From: Luteimonas deserti
Lineage (GTDB): Bacteria; Pseudomonadota; Gammaproteobacteria; Xanthomonadales; Xanthomonadaceae
NCBI RefSeq assembly: GCF_013425765.1
Contig: NZ_JACCJZ010000008.1
Location: forward strand, 31,554 to 95,553
Direction of reading: 5' to 3'
Length of the DNA stretch: 64,000 bases
This document shows positions 34,741 to 45,062 of the stretch, one piece after another (position 1 is the stretch's first letter; each line of letters starts with the position of its first letter). A program made the translations under genes and the position numbers. The notes under the pieces are model-generated. The model ran no database searches. It was not told where the DNA came from and saw nothing but the letters and a program-made list of their open reading frames with translations.

Positions 34741-35739
34741 ATGGCGTGGATGCCTGCCGCCGCCACCCTGTCCGTTCCCGTCCCCGCCCCGATCCACGCC
34801 GTGATCGCCGCGGCCTGCCATGCCTTGGAAACCGGTGCCGCCGCGACGCTGGTGGTGGTGGTCGAGACCGACGGTTCCACGTATGCCCAGCCCGGGGGGC
34901 TGGCCCTGTTCGGTCCGGGCGCGGCGCGGACCGGCTGGCTCAGCGGCGGGTGCCTGGAGCCGGCCATCGCGCGGCGCGCAGCGCACAGCGCGGACACCGG
35001 CACGCTGGGCTGGATGGAGGTCGATACCCGGGACGATGCCGCCCTGCTGTCGGGTTCGGCGCTCGGCTGTCGCGGGCGGCTGCGGCTGGCGCTGCTGCCT
35101 CTGCGCGAGATGCCGGGTCTGGCGATCCCGCTGCACGCCTGGATCGCGGGCGGCGGGGCGGCGCACTGGACGATCGCGCGCGACGGCGGCGTCGCGCTGG
35201 CGGTGGATCAGGTGCGCCGGGCCTGGCGCATGCCGGCCGGGCCGGTCGGGTGGGACGGGGCGTCGGCGTGGACACCGCGCATCGACGCGCCCGCCCACGT
35301 GCTGCTGTGCGGCGGCGGCCCGGAAACACCGTTGCTGGCACCGCTGCTGCGCGATCTTGGCTGGCGGCTCACGCTGGCCGAACGCCGGTCGGCGTGGACG
35401 ACGCTCGGCGCCCTGGTCCATCGCCTCGTGCCCGACCCCGCAGCGGCGCTCGCGGGGGCGCCGTGCGTCGATGCCGCGCTGGTGATGCACCACAATTTCG
35501 AACTGGATCTCGAAGCCCTCGCAGCGCTCGCTCCGGCGCAGGTGCCCTTCGTCGGCCTGCTCGGTCCGGTGCGCCGCCGCGATGACCTTTTCCGCGTTCT
35601 GGCGCCGGATGTGCGCACCGCGCTGCAGGGGCGCCTGCATGCCCCGGTGGGGCTGGATCTGGGCGGACGCGGGGCCGAGGCCATCGCCCTGAGCATCGCC
35701 GCCCAGCTGCAGGCCTGGCGCCACGGCCGTCCCACATGA
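34741..35739 (+). CDS. XdhC family protein (molybdenum-enzyme maturation)
   Basis: 332 aa. Members insert sulfurated molybdenum cofactor into xanthine dehydrogenase-type enzymes. Contains LVVVVETDGSTYAQPGGLAL and WLSGGCLEPAIARR (S-G-G-C-L/V-E, the XdhC signature), then the Rossmann domain with HVLLCGGGPETPLLAPLLRD and the C-terminal FVGLLGPVRRRDDLFR. ATG 34741 is used; in-frame ATGs at 34678 and 34750 are possible. Coupled by ATGA to a MocA-like nucleotidyltransferase; no molybdenum dehydrogenase is in the window. Confidence 0.9.
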   Translation: MAWMPAAATLSVPVPAPIHAVIAAACHALETGAAATLVVVVETDGSTYAQPGGLALFGPGAARTGWLSGGCLEPAIARRAAHSADTGTLGWMEVDTRDDAALLSGSALGCRGRLRLALLPLREMPGLAIPLHAWIAGGGAAHWTIARDGGVALAVDQVRRAWRMPAGPVGWDGASAWTPRIDAPAHVLLCGGGPETPLLAPLLRDLGWRLTLAERRSAWTTLGALVHRLVPDPAAALAGAPCVDAALVMHHNFELDLEALAALAPAQVPFVGLLGPVRRRDDLFRVLAPDVRTALQGRLHAPVGLDLGGRGAEAIALSIAAQLQAWRHGRPT

Positions 35740-36347
35740 GCGGGCGGCATGCCGCGGTGATCCTGGCGGCCGGCGGCAGCACGCGCCTGGGCCAGCCCAA
35801 ACAGGTGTTGCGACGCGACGGCGAAGCACTCGTGGCCCGGGTGGCGCGCCTGGTCGCGGGGACCCGGCCTGCGCGTCTGCTGGTGATGCTGGGCGGTCAC
35901 GCCGACACGGTGGCGTCCGCGCTCCACGGCGTCGCGCCGGTCGAGCTGCATCGCGTCGCGGCCTGGCGCAGCGGCCTGGCTGCAAGTCTCGTCCAGGCGG
36001 GGCATGCGCTCCAGGCCCACGATGGCCCGGTGCTGGTCACCGGCGTGGACCAGCCGGCGCTGGCGCCCTCGCATCTGCGCGCGCTGCTCGAAGGCGCCGC
36101 ACGCGCCGCCTCGGGCTGCGCGGCGGTGCTGCACGGCGCGGCGCCCGGGGCTCCCGCCGTCCTTGCGGCCGAGCTGTTCGCGCAGGCGCGGCATCTGTCC
36201 GGCGACCGCGGCTTCGGCGCGCTGCTGGCTGCGCTGCCAGCCGACAGCCTCGCCCTGCTCGATGCGCCCGAGCTGGGGCAGGACATCGACGCCGAAGCCG
36301 ACCTGCGCACAGCGCAGGCGGCGGGGTTGCTCGATCCCGTGGTCTGA
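35736..36347 (+). CDS. Molybdenum cofactor cytidylyl/guanylyltransferase-like protein (MocA type)
   Basis: 203 aa NTP transferase. N-terminal nucleotide motif AAVILAAGGSTRLGQPKQVL (L-A-A-G-x-S-x-R-x-G-x-x-K). VLVTGVDQPALAPSHLRALL is the metal-binding D-Q-P block. Members add CMP or GMP to molybdopterin for XdhC-dependent enzymes. Start overlaps xdhC-like stop. Its last codons lie in a perfect inverted repeat shared with the convergent gene. Confidence 0.9.
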   Translation: MSGRHAAVILAAGGSTRLGQPKQVLRRDGEALVARVARLVAGTRPARLLVMLGGHADTVASALHGVAPVELHRVAAWRSGLAASLVQAGHALQAHDGPVLVTGVDQPALAPSHLRALLEGAARAASGCAAVLHGAAPGAPAVLAAELFAQARHLSGDRGFGALLAALPADSLALLDAPELGQDIDAEADLRTAQAAGLLDPVV

Positions 36348-36370
36348 CGCCGACGCGCGGCGTCAGACCA
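36340..36370. terminator. Bidirectional hairpin shared by two convergent gene ends
   Basis: TGGTCTGACGCCG-ACGCG-CGGCGTCAGACCA: 13-bp perfect arms with a five-base loop. Each arm contains the last codons and stop of one gene (plus stop at 36345-36347, minus stop at 36363-36365). There is no T-run, so it may work by structure or Rho. Confidence 0.7.
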
Positions 36371-36671
36371 TGCGCAGGGCCAGCCAGGCCACGACCGCGG
36401 TTCCGGCCATGCCGGTGACCAGGGCCGCGCGGCGCCAGCGGGCGGCGCGACGTCGATACCGGGCGACGCGCTCGGCGTTGAGCGCGCCCGCGCGCGCGAT
36501 CCAGGGCGCGCTGTCGCGCTCGGCCCGCGCGTAGATCGCGTCGGCGCGCGCCGGATCGGCTTCGGCCTGCAGGGCCGCGTCTTCGTAGCGCTCGAACGCG
36601 CGCTTCTGCAGCGCCTGGATCTCGCGGGCGATTTCGGCGTTCGACAGCGTCCCGGGCGTCGCATCGCTCAT
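36363..36671 (-). CDS. Small membrane protein at the end of the MacAB-like operon (102 aa)
   Basis: Not recognised. MSDATPGTLSNAEIAREIQA opens a charged helical region (about 75 residues, rich in Ala, Arg, Glu) followed by one membrane helix at the C-terminus (ALVTGMAGTAVVAWLALRMV), so it is tail-anchored. Its start overlaps the stop of the permease (ATGA), so it is co-translated and probably associated with the exporter. Confidence 0.8.
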   Translation of the reverse strand: MSDATPGTLSNAEIAREIQALQKRAFERYEDAALQAEADPARADAIYARAERDSAPWIARAGALNAERVARYRRRAARWRRAALVTGMAGTAVVAWLALRMV

Positions 36672-37978
36672 GTGGCGCGCAGGGCCGCGGTGACCGGCAG
36701 ACGCGCCGCGCGGAGGGCCGGGAACAGGCCGCCGACCAGACCGATGCCCAGCGCCCATTTCAGCCCGTTCCACAGCAGCTCGGGCGACACCTTGAACTGG
36801 AACACCACCTGGCTGAAGTTGTTGCCCAGCGTGCTGACGCTGTAGCCGTTGAAGATGCTCCACGCCAGCAGTCCGCCGAGCAGGCCGCCGAGCAGCGCCA
36901 GCAGCATCGTTTCCAGCATCACCGCGACCACCACCGGCAATCCGCGGAAACCGATCGCGCGCATCGTCGCGATCTCGCGCGCGCGGCCGGCGACCGCGGC
37001 GTACATGGTGTTGAGCGCACCGAACACCGCACCGACCGCCATGATCGCGCCGATCACCGTGCCCAGCACATTGATCAGCGTCGCCAGCTGGCCGGACTGC
37101 CTGCCGTAGTAGTCGCGCGTCGTCGAGACGTCCAGCTTCAGGCGCTGGTCGGCGTCCATCGCGGCCTTGAACGCGGCAAAGCCGGCGGTGCCGTCGGTGC
37201 GCACGGTGATCGACTGGTAGGCGCTGCGGTTGTAGGTGGAGCCGAGCGTCTCGGCATCGGTCCACAGCTCCGAATCGTGCGCGTCGCCGGACGCGAACAC
37301 GCCGACGACGGTCCACTGCTGGTTGCCGAGCGTCAACGTGTTGCCGACCTCGAGCCCGCGGAACTGGCTGCGCGCGCCCTGGCCGACGACGATCTCGCGC
37401 AGGCCCGGCGCGAACCGGCGGCCTTCGATCAGCTGTACCTTGTCGCGCACCGCCCAGGCCAGTTCGCCCACGCCGCGGAACTGCGCGTTGACGTCGCTGC
37501 CGTCCGCTCTCGAGGGCAGGTTGACCACCTGCGACAGCTCCGGCGACAGCAGCGGCCGGCCCTGCGCGTCGCGCGCGATACCGGCCAGCGTGCCGATCAG
37601 CGGCACCTGGTCGCGGGTGATCACCGAGTTGGTCTCGGCCTGCGAACCACCGCGCAGCACGATCGCCGAGGTGTCGTCACCGGTGCTGTTGAGCGTGGCC
37701 TTGAAGCCTTCGCCCATCGCCAGCATCGCCACCAGCACGCCGACCACACCGGCGATGCCGACCACGATCACCGATGAGGCGCCCCAGCGCTGCGGCAGGC
37801 TGCTGATGCCGATGCGCGCCGCCGCCAGGGCCAGCCGGCCGCCGCGCGTCAGCACCAGCCACAGCGCGATGGCGACCGCGATCGCCAGCACGCCGTACCA
37901 GGGCAGCAGCACCCACACCGCGAGGCCGACGACCAGCGCGACGATCGACAGCAGGTTCCAGAGCCAGGGGCTTTTCAT
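36668..37978 (-). CDS. ABC transporter permease (MacB/FtsX type), second permease
   Basis: 436 aa. Two N-terminal helices (LLSIVALVVGLAVWVLLPWY), then the MacB core with a periplasmic domain (about residues 80-290) and three C-terminal helices of the FtsX domain (GTVIGAIMAVGAVFGALNTM, VVVAVMLETMLLALLGGLLG). EIATMRAIGFRGLPV is the coupling segment to the ATPase. Works with the permease at 38033 as a heterodimer. Exports an unknown peptide, lipid or drug. Confidence 0.92.
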   Translation of the reverse strand: MKSPWLWNLLSIVALVVGLAVWVLLPWYGVLAIAVAIALWLVLTRGGRLALAAARIGISSLPQRWGASSVIVVGIAGVVGVLVAMLAMGEGFKATLNSTGDDTSAIVLRGGSQAETNSVITRDQVPLIGTLAGIARDAQGRPLLSPELSQVVNLPSRADGSDVNAQFRGVGELAWAVRDKVQLIEGRRFAPGLREIVVGQGARSQFRGLEVGNTLTLGNQQWTVVGVFASGDAHDSELWTDAETLGSTYNRSAYQSITVRTDGTAGFAAFKAAMDADQRLKLDVSTTRDYYGRQSGQLATLINVLGTVIGAIMAVGAVFGALNTMYAAVAGRAREIATMRAIGFRGLPVVVAVMLETMLLALLGGLLGGLLAWSIFNGYSVSTLGNNFSQVVFQFKVSPELLWNGLKWALGIGLVGGLFPALRAARLPVTAALRAT

Positions 37979-38032
37979 GTCGGTCCGATCCGGTTGGTCG
38001 TGCAGCGGAAGGAAGTGCGATGGGCCATGACC

Positions 38033-39190
38033 TCAGCGTCCCGCCAGCGCGTCGACGATCTTCAGCCGCTGCGCGCGCAGCGCCGGCAGCACGCCGACGA
38101 TGATGCCGATGCCGACCATCAGCGCGAGCCCGATCAGCCAGGTCTGCACCGGCACCGTGGGCAGCGCGATCACGCCGCCGCTCGCCGCGCTGACCCCGGG
38201 CATGATCGCCGCGGCCAGCCCCAGGCCGACCAGCCCGCCGATCACCACCAGCAGCACCGATTCCACCATCACCAGCACCAGCACGGTGCCGTCGGTGAAG
38301 CCGAGCGTCTTCAGTGTCGCGAGTTCGGGAATGCGTTCGCGCACCGCCTGCGCCATCGTGTTGCCGGTGAGCAGCAGCAGGGTGAAGAACACCGCGCCCA
38401 TGATCGCGGTAACGATCAGGCCGATGTCGGCGAACTGCTTGGCGAAGGCCTGCTGGAACGCCGATTCGGTCTGCGACTTGGTCTCGCGGTCGGAGTTGGC
38501 CGAGAGCGCGTCGATGGCCTGGGCCACGCGCGAGGCCTGGTCGGCGTTCGCCAGCTGCACGGTGAACCAGCTGACCTGGTTCTTGATGTAGTCGTTGGAC
38601 TCGTCGAAGTAGGCCCAGTTCATCATCAACTGGTTCTCCGCGCCGACATTGCTACGGTCTTTCGCGCGGAAGATCGCCTTGAGTTCCAGCGGCCAGTCGT
38701 TGCTGCCGCCGCGCGGGAAGATCGTCGCCTGCAGCGGAATCGTGTCGCCGATCTTCCAGCCGAACTTCTTCGCCAGCGCCTCGCCGACCGCTGCGCCGGT
38801 GCGCGTGTCGCGGAAGGCCTGCAACTGGTCGGGCGGCACCTCGTACTCGCCGTAGACGTCGAAGAAATTGGGCGCGACCGAGAAGTTGGGAAAGAAGTTG
38901 CGCTGGTCCTGGTAGATGCCGCCGAACCACATCGCGTACGTCACCTGCTGCACGCCGGGGATCGCCTCGATCTCCGCCTGCAGGCGCACCGGCAGCGACT
39001 GGGTGATCGACAGCCGCGAGGCGACGATCAGCCGGTTGGCGCCGTCGACGCTGCCGCCCGAGTTGAACGCCACACGTACCGAGTCGAGCATGCCGAACAG
39101 CAGGAACGCCGCCACCACCGACAACAGCGTCAGCAGCGTGCGCGTCTTGCTGCGGAACAGCTGGGCCCACACCAGCGACAGGTATTTCAT
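38033..39190 (-). CDS. ABC transporter permease (MacB/FtsX type), first permease
   Basis: 385 aa. First helix [20 protein letters not shown], MacB_PCD-type periplasmic domain, then three C-terminal helices ([60 protein letters not shown]). [16 protein letters not shown] is the coupling helix region. Lies 55 bp upstream of the second permease and 25 bp downstream of the ATPase; all four transport genes are one operon. Confidence 0.93.
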   Translation of the reverse strand: MKYLSLVWAQLFRSKTRTLLTLLSVVAAFLLFGMLDSVRVAFNSGGSVDGANRLIVASRLSITQSLPVRLQAEIEAIPGVQQVTYAMWFGGIYQDQRNFFPNFSVAPNFFDVYGEYEVPPDQLQAFRDTRTGAAVGEALAKKFGWKIGDTIPLQATIFPRGGSNDWPLELKAIFRAKDRSNVGAENQLMMNWAYFDESNDYIKNQVSWFTVQLANADQASRVAQAIDALSANSDRETKSQTESAFQQAFAKQFADIGLIVTAIMGAVFFTLLLLTGNTMAQAVRERIPELATLKTLGFTDGTVLVLVMVESVLLVVIGGLVGLGLAAAIMPGVSAASGGVIALPTVPVQTWLIGLALMVGIGIIVGVLPALRAQRLKIVDALAGR

Positions 39191-39215
39191 CGTGCCGTCT
39201 CCCGGTTGCGGTGGG

Positions 39216-39908
<693 letters not shown>

Positions 39909-40003
39909 GGCGCGCTCCGGAGTGATGGGTGCGTGCGCGACGGCGCACGGGGGGTCTGCTGCTCAGTAGGTGAACGAGGGCCGGCACCGGCCGCGGTGCG
40001 TGC

Positions 40004-41245
40004 TCATCGCGCGTCTCCCGACGCCATGCGCACCTTCGCGCCGTCGGCCAGCGCCTCGGGCGGGTCGAGCACGACGGTGTCACCGGCATTGACGCCCGAC
40101 AGCACCTGGCGGTCGTTGCCGAGCGCGATGCCGGTCTGCAGCTCGCGTTGCGACACGGTGTCGTCCTCGCCGAGCACGAAGGCGACGTCGACGCCGCCGC
40201 GCTGCACGATCGCCGCGCCCGGCACGCGCACGCCGCGCGGCTGCTGCGCGTCCTCGGCCTTCGGCGCCTCGAGGAAGCTCACGCGCACGCCCATGTCGGG
40301 CACGATCCGCGCGTCCTTTTCCTTGATCGCGATGCGCACCTTGACCGTCGCCTTGCCACGGTCGGCGGCCGGGATGATCGCGATGACCTCGGCGGGAATC
40401 TTCCAGTCCGGGTAGGCATTGAGCGTCGCTTCGACCGGCATCTTCGGCTGCACGCGGCCGATGAAGGCCTCGCCGACATCGACTTCCACTTCCAGCGAAT
40501 CCATGTCGACGATCGTGCCGATGCCGGTGCGGGTGAAGCCGCCGCCGGCCGACAGCGGCGAGACGATCTCGCCCGGCTGCGCGGCCTTGGCGGTGACCAC
40601 GCCCGAAAACGGCGCGCGCACCACGGTGTTGTCGACGCCGAGATCGGCGATCGCCAGCGATGCGGACGCGACCTGGGCATTGCGCTGCGCGGTGAGCAGC
40701 TGCGCGCGCAGCGCATCGCGCTGGGCGACGGCCTGGTCGTACTGCGAGCGCGACACCAGTTGCTGATCGACCAGCAAGGCCAGGCGCGTCGCATCGGCTT
40801 CCGCCTGGGCCAGCTGGGCCTGCACGCTGCCGGTCTGGCTGCGGGCGGCGGCGAGCTGCGAGGCCGACAGGCTGCGCTGCGCATCGGCGTCGATCGGATC
40901 GAGCGTGGCCATGACGTCGCCGGCCTCGACGCGCTGGCCTTCCTCGATCAGCACCTCGCGCACCCGGCCGGTGATCTTGGACGACACCGTCGCCGTGCGC
41001 CGCGCGACGACGTAGCCGGTCGCGTCGAGCACCGAAGCCGTCGCGCCGCCCGCGCTGATCGCCACCACCGGGGCCGTGCGTACCTCGACGCCGCCGTCGC
41101 GCCCGAACAGCGCCCAGCCGGCGGCCAGCACGAGCAGCAGCACGACCACGGCGACGGCGATCCACAGCCCGCGCCGCGAGCGCGGCTCCGGCGGCGCCTT
41201 GCGGTCGATGCGGAGTTCGTTGAGCAGATCGGCGTTCGTGTTCAT
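40004..41245 (-). CDS. Periplasmic adaptor subunit of an efflux pump (MacA/HlyD type)
   Basis: 413 aa. One membrane helix (GLWIAVAVVVLLLVLAAGWA), then biotinyl-lipoyl half-motif GYVVARRTATVSSKITGRVR, a coiled-coil hairpin (about residues 110-180, SLSASQLAAARSQTGSVQAQ), the second lipoyl half PFSGVVTAKAAQPGEIVSPL and the barrel domain. Joins the inner-membrane permeases to an outer-membrane TolC-like channel. First gene of the operon. Confidence 0.93.
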   Translation of the reverse strand: MNTNADLLNELRIDRKAPPEPRSRRGLWIAVAVVVLLLVLAAGWALFGRDGGVEVRTAPVVAISAGGATASVLDATGYVVARRTATVSSKITGRVREVLIEEGQRVEAGDVMATLDPIDADAQRSLSASQLAAARSQTGSVQAQLAQAEADATRLALLVDQQLVSRSQYDQAVAQRDALRAQLLTAQRNAQVASASLAIADLGVDNTVVRAPFSGVVTAKAAQPGEIVSPLSAGGGFTRTGIGTIVDMDSLEVEVDVGEAFIGRVQPKMPVEATLNAYPDWKIPAEVIAIIPAADRGKATVKVRIAIKEKDARIVPDMGVRVSFLEAPKAEDAQQPRGVRVPGAAIVQRGGVDVAFVLGEDDTVSQRELQTGIALGNDRQVLSGVNAGDTVVLDPPEALADGAKVRMASGDAR

Positions 41246-41379
41246 CGCAACCTTGGATGGAGAAGCCGGGCCCAGTGTGACCGGCGGCCGGCATGGATTC
41301 CAACCTGCCGGAAGTCAGCAGATGGCGCCGCGTCGAGGGCACGAGTCTGCGCGTTCGCTCGCCGCGCCACACCTGACGA

Positions 41380-41402
41380 CTGTCATGTGCGGGATGTGAC
41401 AG
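41380..41402. promoter_or_regulatory. Inverted repeat CTGTCA-N11-TGACAG between divergent exporter operons
   Basis: Perfect 6-bp arms around 11 bases lie 134 bases before the adaptor start and 62 bases before the ABC start on the other side. A second palindrome, GGACAC-TG-GTGTCC (41432-41445), follows. The first looks like a regulator's operator, possibly for the response regulator encoded downstream (46259). Confidence 0.5.
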
Positions 41403-41464
41403 ACGCGCCTGCCGTGCTGTGCGGCGGGCCGGGACACTGGTGTCCGGTCACCAGGAGTTCGCCG

Positions 41465-42397
41465 ATGTCGACGTCAGATCCCATCCCACCCGGCCCACTG
41501 GCACGTCTGGACGGCGTGCGCCGGCGTCGCGGCACCGTACAGGCGCTCGACGGCCTCGATCTCGTCCTGCCGCCGGGCGGGGTCACCGCGCTGCTCGGCG
41601 TCAATGGTGCCGGCAAGTCGACCGCGATCGAGATCCTGCTGGGCCTGCAGCCCGCCGATGCCGGCAGCGTCCGTGTCTTCGGCCTGCCGCCAGGGGCGCC
41701 CGCCGCACGCCAGCGCACGGGTGTGATGCTGCAGCAGGCGCAGTTGCCCGACCGGCTGACGGTCGGCGAGCTGCTGGCGCTGACCCGCAGCTGGTACACA
41801 GCGCCGCGCAGCGTGGCCGACTGCGTCGCACTCGCCGGCCTAGACGGGTTGTTGCCGCGCCGCTACGGACGGTTGTCGGGTGGACAGCAGCGCCGGGTCC
41901 AGTTCGCACTCGCGTTGTGCGGTCGCCCGCAGCTGCTGTTTCTCGACGAGCCCACGACCGGACTCGACATCGATGCGCGACGCCAGGTGTGGCGGGCGAT
42001 CCGCTCGCTGGTCGAGGAGGGCGTCGGCGTGCTGCTGACCACGCACTACCTGGAAGAGGCCGATGCGCTCGCAGACCGCGTCGTGGTGATCGATGCCGGC
42101 CGGGTCCGCGCCAGCGGCACCGTGGCCGAGGTGCGCGCGCGGGTGACCCAGGGCCGGGTGCGCTGTCGCAGCGCGCTGGCGCCGGAGGACGTCGCGGCCT
42201 GGCCGGGCGTGCACCAGGCTGCGCTCGACGAGGACGGCGCTCTCGATCTGCTGGTCGACCATGCGGAGGCGGTGGTGCGACGCCTGCTCGACGCCGACCC
42301 GCACCTCGACCGGCTCGACGTGCGACGGGCCGGCCTCGCCGAAGCCTTCAGCGCGATGACCGGCGGGGACGCGCCGGACCTGCAGGAGGCCGCATGA
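41465..42397 (+). CDS. ABC transporter ATP-binding protein
   Basis: 310 aa. Walker A LLGVNGAGKSTAIEILLGLQ, signature GRLSGGQQRRVQFALALC, Walker B LLFLDEPTTGLDID and H-loop LLTTHYLEEADAL, with about 90 extra C-terminal residues typical of drug-resistance/ABC-2 exporter ATPases. Start ATG with CAGGAG upstream. It overlaps the permease start (ATGA). Confidence 0.96.
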   Translation: MSTSDPIPPGPLARLDGVRRRRGTVQALDGLDLVLPPGGVTALLGVNGAGKSTAIEILLGLQPADAGSVRVFGLPPGAPAARQRTGVMLQQAQLPDRLTVGELLALTRSWYTAPRSVADCVALAGLDGLLPRRYGRLSGGQQRRVQFALALCGRPQLLFLDEPTTGLDIDARRQVWRAIRSLVEEGVGVLLTTHYLEEADALADRVVVIDAGRVRASGTVAEVRARVTQGRVRCRSALAPEDVAAWPGVHQAALDEDGALDLLVDHAEAVVRRLLDADPHLDRLDVRRAGLAEAFSAMTGGDAPDLQEAA

Positions 42398-43173
42398 CCA
42401 CCGTCGATGTCACGACGCCCCCTCCGTCGCGCGCGCCGCATTGGCGCAGCCTCGCCATCGAGTTGCGGTGCGAGGCCATGCGTCTGCTGCGCGAGCCGAT
42501 GTACATCATTCCCACCCTGCTGTTCCCGGCCCTGTTCTACGCGATGTTCGGCCTGCTGATGGGCGGCCGCGGCGGCGGCGAGGCGGCCCGTTACCTGCTG
42601 GCGACCTACGGTGTGTTCGGTGCGCTGGGGGCAGGCCTGTTCGGGTTCGCCGTGACCGTGGCCATCGACCGGGAGCGCGGCTACCTGGCCCTGCGCCGGG
42701 CGCTGCCCGCGCGCACCAGCGGCTGGATCGTTCCGCGGCTGTTGATCGCGATGGCGTTCTCGCTGGTCATCGCCCTGGAGCTGGCGCTGCTCGGAAGCGT
42801 CTTCGGCGGCGTGAGTCTGGCGCCGGGCCAGTGGGCCCTGCTGTGGACCGTGACCGCGCTGGGCGCGCTGCCGTTCTGCGCGATCGGTCTCTGGCTGGGC
42901 CTGGTGTGCAGCGCCAACGGCGCGCCGGCGGTGGTCAACGTCGTGTTCCTGCCGATGGCGTTCCTGTCCGGCCTGTGGCTGCCGCTTTCGATGCTGCCGG
43001 CGTGGCTGGCGCAACTCGCGCCACTGTGGCCGGCCTATCATCTGGCGCAGGTCGCGTTGCAGGTGGTGGGGCAGGGCGGCGCGGGAAGCATGTGGGGACA
43101 CGCCGGCGTGCTGCTCGGGGTCGGCGTGGCGTTTTCGGTGCTCGCGCAGCGCAGGTTCGCGCGGGTGGGGTGA
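42394..43173 (+). CDS. ABC-2 type transporter permease
   Basis: 259 aa, six helices. MYIIPTLLFPALFYAMFGLL is helix 1; the conserved ABC-2 region is VVNVVFLPMAFLSGLWLPLS and MLPAWLAQLAPLWPAYHLAQ. Partner of the ATPase. The pair plus sensor kinase and regulator downstream resembles the DesK/DesR-linked exporters of Gram-positives and Xanthomonads. Confidence 0.95.
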   Translation: MTTVDVTTPPPSRAPHWRSLAIELRCEAMRLLREPMYIIPTLLFPALFYAMFGLLMGGRGGGEAARYLLATYGVFGALGAGLFGFAVTVAIDRERGYLALRRALPARTSGWIVPRLLIAMAFSLVIALELALLGSVFGGVSLAPGQWALLWTVTALGALPFCAIGLWLGLVCSANGAPAVVNVVFLPMAFLSGLWLPLSMLPAWLAQLAPLWPAYHLAQVALQVVGQGGAGSMWGHAGVLLGVGVAFSVLAQRRFARVG

Positions 43174-43218
43174 GGTCCGCGCATGCGCTGCATGCGCTTC
43201 ATGAAAGGAGATCGCGAT

Positions 43219-45054
43219 ATGGGACGACAGGCGAACGGGTGGCGCGCACGCGTGCCGGACATGCTCGCGGTGGCCACGCTGGTGGCCGCGGTGGGTGCTG
43301 CATTCGCGATGGAGACGCGCGCGTCCGCGCCGTCGGTGGCGCCCGCTGACGCCGGAGGCGACGCGGGCGCGTTCGCCATCCGCGACGTGCGCATCTTCGA
43401 CGGAGCGGAGGTGATCGAACGCGGTACCGTGCTGGTGCGCGACGGCCGCATCGAAGCGGTCGGCCGCGATCCGGACATCCCCGACGGCATCGCCGTCGTG
43501 GACGGTGCCGGCAGGACCCTGCTGCCCGGACTGATCGACGCCCACGTCCACGCCTGGGGCGACGCCCAGGCCGACATGCTGCGCTTCGGCGTGACCGGTG
43601 GACTCGATATGCACGGCGTGCGCGGGCGCGCCGCGGGCCTGCGCGCCCAGCGGGATGACATGGGCAATGCGAGCCAGGCCGATCTGTGGGCGGCGGGCAC
43701 CGCGGTCACCGCCGAAGGCGGTCATGGCACCCAGTACGGCTTTCCGGTGCCCGCGGTCGGCGCCGACACCGATGTCGAGGCCTTCACGGCGGAGCGGATC
43801 GACGAGGGCGCCGACTTCATCAAGATCATTGTCGAGGACATGAGTGGCTACGGCGACCGGCGCATCCCCAGCCTGGATGCATCGCAGGTGCGCAGCGCCG
43901 TCTCCGCGGCGCGCGCGCGGTCGCGCCTCGCGGTCGCCCACGTCTCGACCCTGGACAGCGCCCGGGCCGTGCTCGACGCCGGTGTCGACGGCCTGGTGCA
44001 CGTGTTCGACGATGCGCCGGCCGATCCGGCCTTCGTCCGCGACATCGCCCGTCGCGATGCCTTCGTCGTTCCGACCCTGGTGGTGATCGCCTCGGTGGCC
44101 GGCACCGGCGAGGGTGCGCGACTCGCGGCCGATCCGGCGGTCGCGCCACGACTGTCGGCCACGCAGCGCGGCACGCTGGAGGCGCCGTTCCCGCTGGCGC
44201 CGCAACCCCGGCGTCTGGCCGACGCGATCGCCAGCGTCCGCGCCCTGCATGCGGCCGGTGTCACCCTGCTCGCCGGCAGCGATGCTCCCAATCCGGGCAC
44301 CGCGCAGGGAGCCAGCCTGCACGGCGAGCTCGCGCTGCTGGTGCAGGCCGGGCTGTCGCCGGCGCAGGCGCTGGCGGCAGCGACGTCGCTGCCCGCCGCG
44401 CGCTTCGGCCTGGCCGACCGCGGCCGGATCGCGCCCGGCCATCGTGCCGACCTGCTGCTGGTCGATGGCGATCCCTTGCGCGACATCACTCGCACCCGGC
44501 ACATCGTGGCCGTCTGGAAGAACGGGCGGCCCGTCGCGCTCGATACGTCCACGGCCGCCGGGGACGACACCACGGCTTCGCCCGCAGCGGGCCTCGCCAG
44601 CGATTTCGCGCGCAGCCTGTCGGCACGTTACGGCAGCTGGTCGACGACCACCGACCAGATGGCCGGTGGCGCGTCGACGGTGGACCATTCCGTGACCGAC
44701 GGCGCCCTGCTGGTGCGTGGCGAGGTGCGGCCGGGCTTCGCCTATCCCTGGTCGGGGATGATGTTCTTCCCGGCTGCGAAACCGATGGAGCCGGTCGATC
44801 TGTCGGCACGCACGTCGCTGGTGTTCCGGGTGCGCGGCGACGGTCGTACCTACAGCGCCATGCTGTTCTCGGGCCCTGCGGACAATGCGCTGCCGGCGGT
44901 GTTGCCGTTCGTGGCCGGGCCGGACTGGACCGAAGTGCGCCTGCCGCTGGCCGACTTCCGCGGCGCGGATCTCGGCCGCGTCCGCGGCATCGCCTGGACC
45001 GCGGGCACACCCGGCGCCTTCGAGTTCGCACTCGACGACGTGGCGCTGGATTGA
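43219..45054 (+). CDS. Secreted amidohydrolase with C-terminal CIA30-like domain
   Basis: 611 aa. The ATG at 43219 has AAAGGAG eight bases upstream, better than ATGs at 43183 and 43201. Signal-type helix LAVATLVAAVGAAFA. The amidohydrolase metal motif is LLPGLIDAHVHAWGDAQ (H-x-H); HVSTLDSARAVLDAGVDG and LLAGSDAPNPGTAQG hold the further His and Asp. The last 150 residues (SGMMFFPAAKPMEPVDLSAR and DWTEVRLPLADFRGADLGRV) resemble the CIA30/jelly-roll domain often fused to such enzymes. Substrate unknown; sits inside an exporter-sensor operon. Confidence 0.9.
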   Translation: MGRQANGWRARVPDMLAVATLVAAVGAAFAMETRASAPSVAPADAGGDAGAFAIRDVRIFDGAEVIERGTVLVRDGRIEAVGRDPDIPDGIAVVDGAGRTLLPGLIDAHVHAWGDAQADMLRFGVTGGLDMHGVRGRAAGLRAQRDDMGNASQADLWAAGTAVTAEGGHGTQYGFPVPAVGADTDVEAFTAERIDEGADFIKIIVEDMSGYGDRRIPSLDASQVRSAVSAARARSRLAVAHVSTLDSARAVLDAGVDGLVHVFDDAPADPAFVRDIARRDAFVVPTLVVIASVAGTGEGARLAADPAVAPRLSATQRGTLEAPFPLAPQPRRLADAIASVRALHAAGVTLLAGSDAPNPGTAQGASLHGELALLVQAGLSPAQALAAATSLPAARFGLADRGRIAPGHRADLLLVDGDPLRDITRTRHIVAVWKNGRPVALDTSTAAGDDTTASPAAGLASDFARSLSARYGSWSTTTDQMAGGASTVDHSVTDGALLVRGEVRPGFAYPWSGMMFFPAAKPMEPVDLSARTSLVFRVRGDGRTYSAMLFSGPADNALPAVLPFVAGPDWTEVRLPLADFRGADLGRVRGIAWTAGTPGAFEFALDDVALD

Positions 45055-45062
45055 GAGCGCCG

